This document shows positions 1 to 5,996 of a DNA stretch of 64,000 bases, one piece after another. The notes beneath the pieces are model-generated. The model made no database searches. It saw only the letters and a program-made list of their open reading frames with translations, and was not told the origin of the DNA. The position numbers and the translations under genes are program-made. Origin of the DNA: Pseudomonas pohangensis (lineage in GTDB: Bacteria; Pseudomonadota; Gammaproteobacteria; Pseudomonadales; Pseudomonadaceae). The DNA is taken from the NCBI RefSeq assembly GCF_900105995.1, contig NZ_LT629785.1:3534001-3598000 (forward strand), written 5' to 3'. Each line of letters opens with the position of its first letter. Within the stretch, counting starts at the first letter, position 1.

Positions 1-870
1 GCTGGTTTGCCAGTGGATCGGCGCACCCTCCAGTGCATTACCGGACAACCAGCCGGCATTGGTCTGCAGCACCAGCTTGGCGCGCCGCCAGGCCAGCCCG
101 CCGAGCCAGCGCTGCACCTGCATCAGTTCAAAGTGCTGACCGGGATGAAAGCGCCAGCCGATACTCCAGCCTTCCGGCTGCGCCTGAATCTGGCAGATTG
201 GCCGGGCCGGATCCGTCCACAGCAACGGCAGCGGGCCCGCAGCAACCGGCAACCGGTCTTGGTCAGCGGCGGCACCGGCCCTGACCTGGATGCCCGGTAA
301 CGCGGCGATGTCGAGGCGACCCTGACTGGTCCAGCACAGCGTTCGCTGCGGCAGCTGTGCCTGCACCCGCGCCCGTGCCGCGGCATCCAGACCCTCGGAC
401 TTGTTCAGCAGCAGCAAGCCGGCATCGGCCAGCGCCGCCTGCTGACTCTCCGGCAGTGCCTGGCCGCTGGCCAGAGCGGCCGCATCCAGCACCAGCACCC
501 CCGGCTGCAGTGCCAGCACGCCGTCCCAGGGCGGTTCGGCCAGCTGGCGCAACAACTCGGCCGGATGACCCAGACCGGATGGCTCGATCAGCAGCCGGTC
601 AGGCTGTGCCTTGCGCAACAGCCGCGCCAGACCGATCTGGAACGGCGCTCCATTTACGCAACACAGGCAACCACCCGGTACCTCGGACAGGCTGATGCCC
701 TCCCCGGCGCTGGTCAGCAATGCCTGATCCAGGCCGATCTGGCCAAATTCATTGATCAGCACGGCCCAGCGCTCATGCGCCGGTTTGTGCGCCAGCAGGT
801 GACGGATCAGGCTGGTCTTGCCGGCGCCCAGCGGGCCGGCAATCAGATGGGTGGGGATATTGCTCAGCAT
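1..870 (-). CDS. CobW/G3E-family GTP-binding protein (3' end cut by window edge)
   Basis: The reading frame is open from the start at 870 to the left edge, so about 290 residues are visible and the C-terminus is missing. Near the N-terminus is a Walker A P-loop, GPLGAGKTS (residues about 12-20), and about 50 residues later the GGCLCC metal-binding motif typical of the COG0523/CobW/YjiA group. Known members are GTP-dependent metal chaperones that deliver Zn or other metals to apo-proteins. The ATG at 870 places the P-loop correctly. A GTG at 885 is also in frame and would add five residues. Neither start has a strong ribosome-binding site. The metal cannot be told from the sequence. Confidence 0.85.
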   Translation of the reverse strand, partial: MLSNIPTHLIAGPLGAGKTSLIRHLLAHKPAHERWAVLINEFGQIGLDQALLTSAGEGISLSEVPGGCLCCVNGAPFQIGLARLLRKAQPDRLLIEPSGLGHPAELLRQLAEPPWDGVLALQPGVLVLDAAALASGQALPESQQAALADAGLLLLNKSEGLDAAARARVQAQLPQRTLCWTSQGRLDIAALPGIQVRAGAAADQDRLPVAAGPLPLLWTDPARPICQIQAQPEGWSIGWRFHPGQHFELMQVQRWLGGLAWRRAKLVLQTNAGWLSGNALEGAPIHWQTS

Positions 871-891
871 GGCTGCAATGTTCACCGGCAA

Positions 892-1086
892 TCAGAAAAT
901 GAAAGGACCCAGCCACCAGCTGCGCTGCAATTGCAGGGTGACGTACTTCTGGATATTGATCACCGTGACCAGCTTCATTGGCCGTGGCCCGCCACCCAGA
1001 TCGAACAACAACCAGTTGTTCAGACGGCGCAGGTTCTGCGCCCATTTCGGTGAGGCTACAGGGTTGTTGTTGCTCGGGCTGCTCAT
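892..1086 (-). CDS. Small hypothetical protein, 64 aa
   Basis: This short frame starts at an ATG (1086) and stops 21 bp before the CobW-type gene. The product begins MSSPSNNNPVASPKW, has a basic middle (KWAQNLRRLNNWLLFDLGGG) and ends in a hydrophobic segment closing with WWLGPFIF. That end could be a membrane anchor or the remnant of a longer membrane protein that was truncated. The same frame stays open upstream to 1290, but the added residues look non-coding. I do not recognise a family. It may be a degenerate N-terminal fragment. Confidence 0.3.
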   Translation of the reverse strand: MSSPSNNNPVASPKWAQNLRRLNNWLLFDLGGGPRPMKLVTVINIQKYVTLQLQRSWWLGPFIF

Positions 1087-1341
1087 CAAGACGTCCTGTG
1101 CTCGGTTAACACGCATGGTGTTCAGGGTTATGCCGCGGCGGGTGTTGTGCAACCCGGCCAGGCCGTAGCCTAACAGGCCGGGCCCGGGCAGCTGGATCAA
1201 CACATTGGACCATGAACCGCCAATCTTCAGGGCATACAGGCCATGCCGGGGACGCTCTCGGCAATTGCCTTTGTCTGCGCCCCGATTCACCCCTTCAGGC
1301 TGTCGTGCTAGAGTCGCGCTGATTCCACCTGGATCGATTCT
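1087..1341. other. Intergenic region without a supported gene
   Basis: These 255 bp lie between the small ORF on the minus strand and the secreted protein gene on the plus strand. They contain GC-rich imperfect repeats around 1155-1190 (aggccgtagcctaacaggcc) but no T-run typical of a terminator. An open frame on the minus strand crosses the region in phase with the 64-aa ORF, with no ribosome-binding site or recognisable domain. Promoters for the flanking genes presumably sit here, but I could not place convincing -35/-10 pairs. Confidence 0.35.
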
Positions 1342-1695
1342 ATGCGCCGCTGCATTGCCCTGTGTTTGCTCGCTTTGCCACTACTGGCACAGGCTGAAGC
1401 CTGCGTCGTACACAGCAGCGGCAAGCAGGTTGACGTAAAGCTGTGCCAGCAGAACGTCAGCATTCCCGCGCAAATGTTTCATGACAATTTCTGCCAGCCA
1501 CAGCTGTCCGGGCAGAAAGTCGAGGTCAGCTTTGTCGAGCAATGCCCGACGGGGGCTTTTGGGACCTGCCACAATGCCCGGGTGACCAACCTTACTTATC
1601 TGGAAGATCTTTACTACTACGGTGTAGCCAGCGATGCCCGCGTGCTGAAAGTGGCCTGCGAGCAACAGTACAAAGGGGTCTGGGAGGCATTTTAG
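1342..1695 (+). CDS. Small secreted cysteine-rich protein, 117 aa
   Basis: The product begins with a clear Sec signal peptide (MRRCIALCLLALPLLAQAEA, cleavage probably after the AQA or AEA around residues 18-20). The mature part of roughly 97 residues carries six cysteines (in ACVVH, KLCQQ, NFCQP, EQCPT, GTCHN and VACEQ). An even number in an exported protein suggests up to three disulfides in the periplasm. There is no catalytic motif I recognise. The gene precedes the DUF2721 gene by 41 bp on the same strand, so the two may be co-transcribed. Function unknown. Confidence 0.7.
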   Translation: MRRCIALCLLALPLLAQAEACVVHSSGKQVDVKLCQQNVSIPAQMFHDNFCQPQLSGQKVEVSFVEQCPTGAFGTCHNARVTNLTYLEDLYYYGVASDARVLKVACEQQYKGVWEAF

Positions 1696-1736
1696 CTGCC
1701 AGACCGGGCCGATCGAACGCGCACAAGAGTATTCCC

Positions 1737-2207
1737 ATGTTTCCGCAAAGCAGTATTCCCGACCTTGCACACGTGATCCAGCTGGCCGTCGCGCCGGTAT
1801 TTCTGCTGACGGCCCTGAGCACCATGCTGGCGGTGCTGACCAACCGTCTGTCACGGGTGGTCGACCGCACGCGCAAGCTTGAAGTGTTTCTTCTCGAGCA
1901 TCCCGAGCGCATTGCCCAGCCGCGTGCCGAACTGTTCACCCTGTTCCGCCGCACCGTGCTGTGCAATCGCGCCATCAGCCTGTGCACCCTGACCCTGCTG
2001 CTGATCTGCGGGGTGATCGGCCTGCTGTTTATCAGCGCCCTGATGGGCTTCAACGCATCGCTGGCGGTAGCGGCGCTGTTCGTCGCCAGCATGGGCACTT
2101 TCGTCTTTGCACTGCTGAGTTTTCTGGCTGAAATCCGCGTGGCCTCGAACGCCCTCGAATCCTCGGCGCGGCAGATCATCCGCATGACCGACAGCTCGTC
2201 AGGCTGA
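1737..2207 (+). CDS. DUF2721 family membrane protein, 156 aa
   Basis: The start MFPQSSIPDLAHVIQLAVAP fits the DUF2721 family and has AAGAG about 8 nt upstream; a longer open frame overlapping the previous gene is ignored. Three hydrophobic helices are visible, roughly residues 10-30, 75-98 and 102-128. Between the first two is a charged stretch with NRLSRVVDRTRKLE, the family's most conserved part. No biochemical function is established. The last nine bases, including the stop, overlap the 3' end of the convergent bufC gene. Confidence 0.8.
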   Translation: MFPQSSIPDLAHVIQLAVAPVFLLTALSTMLAVLTNRLSRVVDRTRKLEVFLLEHPERIAQPRAELFTLFRRTVLCNRAISLCTLTLLLICGVIGLLFISALMGFNASLAVAALFVASMGTFVFALLSFLAEIRVASNALESSARQIIRMTDSSSG

Positions 2208-3002
2208 GGACTCCTGCGCCTGACGCTGCTGCAGCAACCCCTCGCTGAGCCATTGCTTGAGCCAGCCGGCCGCCAGTCGTGGCGCATCCTCAGCGTGGCT
2301 GCTGGCCAGCTGCTCGCAGAGCCGGGCAAAGTTCCAGCCTTCGTCGCACATGCCCAGTAACGCTGCAGCCTCGGCACTGCCCAGGCTGCGGTACTGGCTG
2401 CGCAGATCCTGCCGCCAGATCAGGCACAGTTTCGCTTCCGGCAGCAGCTCGCTGGCCGGGAACGCCGTGGCCTTCTTCGTCGCCTGCCACAAAGCCAGAC
2501 TGTTGTAGTGCAAGGGCAGGCGCTGCACGCAGGGCAGCAACTGCACCTGCAACGCCGGCCACGCCTGCGGCGCCAGGCTGGCAACCTGTTCAAGGCTCAG
2601 CGGCGGCGCATCCGCAGCGTCGAAGGCCAGGGTAAAGCACCACTCCAGCTCTGCCAGTTCGACCAGCGCCGCCTGTTGCCCGGCCTGCAGGTGCTGCTCG
2701 AGAAAACCGGCAAAACGTTCACCCAGCCAGCGCAGGCTGTAATGCCGCGACGGATGGGCCTTGAGATAGGCGCTGGCCAGCTGCTCGAACTGCACATCGC
2801 CCAGCCACTCATGCACGGCCGGAAAATCCTCGCGCAGCACCTCCAGCAGGCGTGCCCGATAGGCGTTGTGATAAATCTGCAGGCCCTGCTCGACCGACAG
2901 GCTCGGGCTGCCCGACAGGCTCGCCTGCAGGGCAGCAGCCGGCGCCAGCTGATCACCGAGCAGGTAGGCTTCCAGCGCCAGTTGCCAGTCGTTCAGGCGC
3001 AT
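2199..3002 (-). CDS. bufC: BufC-type DUF2063 partner protein of the bufferin maturation enzyme
   Basis: The 267-residue product has the N-terminal helical DUF2063 domain (MRLNDWQLALEAYLLGD onward; conserved FPAVHEWLG and HPSRHYSLRWLG segments around residues 75-120) and a second C-terminal domain. In known systems this protein pairs with a DUF692/MNIO enzyme and is needed for peptide modification, probably by presenting the precursor leader. The start at 3002 is chosen because AAGGAG lies 8 nt upstream; it overlaps the end of bufB by 10 bp, which implies translational coupling. The longer frame to 3050 lacks support. Its 3' end overlaps the convergent DUF2721 gene. Confidence 0.82.
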   Translation of the reverse strand: MRLNDWQLALEAYLLGDQLAPAAALQASLSGSPSLSVEQGLQIYHNAYRARLLEVLREDFPAVHEWLGDVQFEQLASAYLKAHPSRHYSLRWLGERFAGFLEQHLQAGQQAALVELAELEWCFTLAFDAADAPPLSLEQVASLAPQAWPALQVQLLPCVQRLPLHYNSLALWQATKKATAFPASELLPEAKLCLIWRQDLRSQYRSLGSAEAAALLGMCDEGWNFARLCEQLASSHAEDAPRLAAGWLKQWLSEGLLQQRQAQESSA

Positions 3003-3838
3003 CGGGCGCTCCTTTGCAGAGTGCTCTGGCCCAGGGCGCGGGCCTTGCACAGCTCGGCCAGCAATTCTTCAAACGGCGGGAAGTGGTCGTCGCGCTCGAT
3101 CATCGTGGCGACCGGACCGAGCCATTCCAGGGTGCGCTGATAGAGTGCCCACACCGGATCGCTGATCGGGTGATCATGGGTGTCGATGACGTAATTGCCG
3201 TAGTCCGTGTGCCCGGCCAGATGGATCTGGCGGACGCGCTGCGCCGGCAAGGCACTGATGAACTGCCACGGATCGAAGCCGTGATTGCGCGCGCTGACGT
3301 AGACGTTGTTGACGTCGAGCAGCAGCTCGCAACCACTCAGTTCGCTGAGCCGCGCGAGAAACTCCCATTCGCTGAATTCGTCACAGGTCGTGCGCAGATA
3401 GCTGGAGACATTTTCCAGCACCAGCGGACGCTCCAGCACATCCTGCACCTGGCGCACCCGTGCGGCGACATGCTGCAGACTTTCTTCGCTATAGGGCAGC
3501 GGCAGCAGGTCATGCAGCTGATGGGCATTGCCGCGGCTCCAGCACAGATGATCGGATATCCACGCCGGCTGTACGCGCTGAGCCAATTGCTTGAGCCGCT
3601 GCAGATAGTCCTGGTCCAGCGCGTGCGGGCCACCGATCGACAGCGACACGCCGTGCATCACCAGCGGGTAATGTTCGCCGATTGCATCCAGGTAATACAG
3701 CGCCTTGCCGCCATCAACCAGATAGTTTTCCGAAACAATCTCGAACCAGTCCACCGCCGGCCGCCGGGCGAGGATGGCCTCGTAGTAGTGGCTGCGCAAA
3801 CCCAGACCGTAACCAAGGCAGGGGGACTCCGGGGTCAT
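2993..3838 (-). CDS. bufB: BufB-type DUF692 (MNIO) multinuclear iron oxidase for bufferin maturation
   Basis: The 281-residue protein is a DUF692 TIM-barrel enzyme. Visible family motifs are GYGLGLRSHYYE near the N-terminus, MHGVSLSIGG (about residues 60-70), DHLCWS, ENVSSYL, LLDVNNVYVSARNHG and the C-terminal IHLAGH and DTHDHP, which supply the His/Asp/Glu/Asn ligands of the di/tri-iron centre. Enzymes of this family use O2 to modify cysteines of a ribosomal peptide; in bufferin systems they form thiooxazole-type heterocycles. AGGAG lies 7 nt before the ATG. It sits between the precursor gene bufA and the partner gene bufC. Confidence 0.88.
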   Translation of the reverse strand: MTPESPCLGYGLGLRSHYYEAILARRPAVDWFEIVSENYLVDGGKALYYLDAIGEHYPLVMHGVSLSIGGPHALDQDYLQRLKQLAQRVQPAWISDHLCWSRGNAHQLHDLLPLPYSEESLQHVAARVRQVQDVLERPLVLENVSSYLRTTCDEFSEWEFLARLSELSGCELLLDVNNVYVSARNHGFDPWQFISALPAQRVRQIHLAGHTDYGNYVIDTHDHPISDPVWALYQRTLEWLGPVATMIERDDHFPPFEELLAELCKARALGQSTLQRSARCA

Positions 3839-3863
3839 GCCGTACTCCTGTTATCCGCAGATC

Positions 3864-3888
3864 GGGGCGGCCCGCTGCAGGCCGCCCC
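3864..3888 (-). terminator. Strong hairpin between bufA and bufB
   Basis: A perfect 9-bp GC-only stem (GGGGCGGCC at 3864-3872 with GGCCGCCCC at 3880-3888) closes a 7-nt loop, 8 nt past the bufA stop in transcription direction. There is no U-tract, so it is more likely a partial terminator or an RNA 3'-end stabiliser than a full stop. Either would give much more precursor peptide than modifying enzyme from a single promoter, as is common in RiPP operons. Confidence 0.6.
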
Positions 3889-3896
3889 CGGCAGTG

Positions 3897-4151
3897 TTAC
3901 TCGCCGACTGTGCCGCCAGCAGCGGTGCACTCCGCCTCAGTGGTCACCTTGAAGCCATGGCCTTTGCACACGGCCTGACCCTTGCAGGCGTTCTCCGCCG
4001 TTTTGCAGTCATTCTGGCCCTTGCAGCCATTGATGCCATAACAATGCACCTGTGCTTCTTCCGCCACGACCTGGGTCGACAGGCTGGCAAACAGGCCGGC
4101 TGCAGCAATGGCCAGTGCAGCGCCGGTGTTGCTCATCGTTTTGCTGTTCAT
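3897..4151 (-). CDS. bufA: BufA2-like bufferin precursor peptide (copper metallophore), 84 aa
   Basis: The product has a Sec-type signal peptide (residues 1 to about 30, ending STQVVA) and a mature part with six cysteines at 37, 43, 49, 56, 62 and 75. They are embedded in repeats of the kind CYGINGCKG, NDCKTAENACKGQ and VCKGHGF, the hallmark of BufA2 bufferins. Members are modified at cysteines in the cytoplasm by BufB/BufC, exported, and bind copper in the periplasm. The start at 4151 has GAGGA 8 nt upstream; an upstream in-frame ATG at 4205 would spoil the signal peptide. It is the first gene of a bufA-bufB-bufC operon. Confidence 0.85.
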   Translation of the reverse strand: MNSKTMSNTGAALAIAAAGLFASLSTQVVAEEAQVHCYGINGCKGQNDCKTAENACKGQAVCKGHGFKVTTEAECTAAGGTVGE

Positions 4152-4312
4152 GTGAAATCCTCGATCAAGTGGGGTGTAGCAACCTGAACCCTGTGTCCGG
4201 TGCATACAATAATCTAGAGAGCGTTTTCAGCGCGGCGTTACACCGCGGTGTGAATCTTTTTTTCACACGACGGTGCTAGTCTGCAGGCTTCTCACCGCAG
4301 GACCTTCTCGAC
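4152..4312. promoter_or_regulatory. Divergent promoter region of bufABC and the MFS gene, with palindromes
   Basis: The 161-bp gap between two divergent genes must hold both promoters. It contains a perfect 12-bp palindrome, acaccgcggtgt (4240-4251), overlapped by a second inverted repeat, GTGTGAA (4248-4254) with TTCACAC (4262-4268), separated by seven bases, mostly T. On the minus strand the sequence TGTAACGCC (4242-4234) faces bufA and resembles the -35 of some ECF sigma promoters, but the fit is weak. Which gene the palindromes control is an inference. Confidence 0.5.
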
Positions 4313-5515
4313 ATGCAGGAACCGGCCATGCTGCGCGGCATTCCGCGAACCGTCTGGGTGCTGGGCCTGATCAGCCTGTTCATGGATATTTCCTCGGAAC
4401 TGGTACATGGCCTGCTGCCGATCCTGCTGGTCAACGGTCTGGGCAGCAGCATGCTGGTTGTCGGCCTGATCGAAGGTGCAGCCGAAGCCACCGCACTGCT
4501 GGTCAAGGTTTTTTCCGGGGCGCTGAGCGACTACTTTGGCAAGCGCAAGGGCCTGTTGCTGCTCGGCTATGGCCTCGGCGCGCTGAGCAAGCCACTGTTT
4601 CCGCTGGCCGGTTCGGCCAGTGCGGTAATGACCGCGCGGGTGCTTGACCGCATCGGCAAGGGCATTCGCGGTGCACCCCGCGATGCTCTGGTCGCCGATG
4701 TCACCCCGGCTGCCAGCCGCGGTGCGGCGTTCGGTTTGCGTCAGTCGCTGGACAGTGTCGGTGCCTTTATCGGCCCGCTGCTGGCGGTGCTGCTGATGTT
4801 GTGGCTGAGCAATGACATCCAGCTGGTCATGTGGTTTGCCGTGCTGCCGGCCGGTATCGCCGTGGCACTGATCGTCTTCGGCGTGCATGAACCGGCCGGC
4901 CAGCCGTCGGCTGGCCAGTTGCGCTGGCCCATCCGGCGGGCAAGCCTGCGGCTGTTTCCGGCGGCTTTCTGGTGGGTGGCACTGATTGGCGCAGTGTTTA
5001 CCCTGGCCCGCTTCAGCGAGGCGTTTCTGGTGCTGCGGGCCCAGCAGAGCGGCATGCCGCTGGCATTGATTCCGCTGGTTATGGTCATTCTGGCGCTGTG
5101 CTACCTGCTTTCGGCCTACCCGGTTGGCCAGCTGTCCGATCGTATCGGCCGCCACGGGCTGCTGGCAGCCGGGCTTGGCCTGCTGATCATTGCCGATCTG
5201 CTGTTGGCGATGAACGGCTCGCTACTGTGGGTACTGCTCGGGGTTGCCGTCTGGGGGCTGCACCTGGGCTTTACCCAGGGCCTGCTGGCCGCGATGGTCG
5301 CCGACAGCGCACCGGCTGCATTGCGTGGCACGGCGTTCGGTGTATTCAACCTGCTCAGCGGCCTGGCCATGCTGCTGGCCAGCGTGCTGGCCGGCTGGCT
5401 GTGGCAGACCTTTGGTGCCGCCACCTGTTTCTACAGCGGCGCGCTGCTGGCCATGCTGGCCTGGCTGCTGTTGCGGCTGCGGCCGGCCCGAACAGGGTAT
5501 CCTGTCAGCCCCTGA
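4313..5515 (+). CDS. Major facilitator superfamily transporter, 400 aa
   Basis: The protein is a 12-helix MFS carrier by hydrophobicity. The conserved cytoplasmic loop after helix 2 reads GALSDYFGKRKG (variant of GxxxDxxGRR), and RVLDRIGKGIRGAPRDAL is a group-specific loop before helix 5. A second D-R-G loop, GQLSDRIGRHG, occurs in the C-terminal half. Its substrate is unknown; similar genes lie near glmS in Pseudomonas. An alternative ATG at 4328 (MLRGIPRTVW) has a better placed AGGA 7 nt upstream and may be the true start. It is divergent from bufA and followed closely by arfB. Confidence 0.82.
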   Translation: MQEPAMLRGIPRTVWVLGLISLFMDISSELVHGLLPILLVNGLGSSMLVVGLIEGAAEATALLVKVFSGALSDYFGKRKGLLLLGYGLGALSKPLFPLAGSASAVMTARVLDRIGKGIRGAPRDALVADVTPAASRGAAFGLRQSLDSVGAFIGPLLAVLLMLWLSNDIQLVMWFAVLPAGIAVALIVFGVHEPAGQPSAGQLRWPIRRASLRLFPAAFWWVALIGAVFTLARFSEAFLVLRAQQSGMPLALIPLVMVILALCYLLSAYPVGQLSDRIGRHGLLAAGLGLLIIADLLLAMNGSLLWVLLGVAVWGLHLGFTQGLLAAMVADSAPAALRGTAFGVFNLLSGLAMLLASVLAGWLWQTFGAATCFYSGALLAMLAWLLLRLRPARTGYPVSP

Positions 5516-5534
5516 ACCTATTGCACCCCTGCCC

Positions 5535-5948
5535 ATGCTGCTGATCTCCAACAACGTGCACCTGCCTGACCATGAAATCGAGCTGAACGCCATTCGCGCC
5601 CAGGGCGCCGGCGGCCAGAACGTCAACAAGGTCTCCAGCGCCGTACATCTGCGCTTCGACATTCAGGCTTCGTCGTTACCGGATTTCTACAAGGAGCGCC
5701 TGCTGGCCATGCGTGACCAGCGCATCACCGGTGACGGCGTGATCGTGCTCAAGGCCCAGCAATACCGCACCCAGGAACAGAACCGTGCGGATGCGCTGGA
5801 ACGCCTGCGCGAGTTGATACTGGCCGCGGTCAAGGTCGAGAAGACCCGGCGCCCGACCAGGCCGACCCTCGGCTCGAAGAAGCGTCGTCTGGAAGGCAAA
5901 AGCCAGCGCGGCGCAATCAAGGCGGCACGCGGCAAGGTCGACTACTGA
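5535..5948 (+). CDS. arfB: Alternative ribosome-rescue factor, peptidyl-tRNA hydrolase ArfB (YaeJ)
   Basis: The 137-residue protein is a stand-alone release-factor domain. The catalytic GGQ motif is at residues 26-28 within RAQGAGGQNVNKVSSAV, and the C-terminus is a basic tail (KKRRLEGKSQRGAIKAARGK) that in ArfB enters the empty mRNA channel of stalled ribosomes. It releases nascent peptides from ribosomes lacking a stop codon. The short length and tail separate it from RF1/RF2. The ATG at 5535 follows the MFS stop by 19 bp, so co-transcription is likely. Confidence 0.92.
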   Translation: MLLISNNVHLPDHEIELNAIRAQGAGGQNVNKVSSAVHLRFDIQASSLPDFYKERLLAMRDQRITGDGVIVLKAQQYRTQEQNRADALERLRELILAAVKVEKTRRPTRPTLGSKKRRLEGKSQRGAIKAARGKVDY

Positions 5949-5956
5949 AGGCGTGG

Positions 5957-5988
5957 CTGGCGGGAACCGCGCTAACGGTTCTCGCCAG
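5957..5988. terminator. Stem-loop between convergent arfB and the LTA-synthase-like gene
   Basis: Arms CTGGCGGGAACCG (5957-5969) and CGGTTCTCGCCAG (5976-5988) pair over 13 positions with one mismatch around a 6-nt loop. It lies between two convergent stops, so it may end transcription from both sides, although no T-run follows. Confidence 0.5.
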
Positions 5989-5996
5989 GCGCAACG

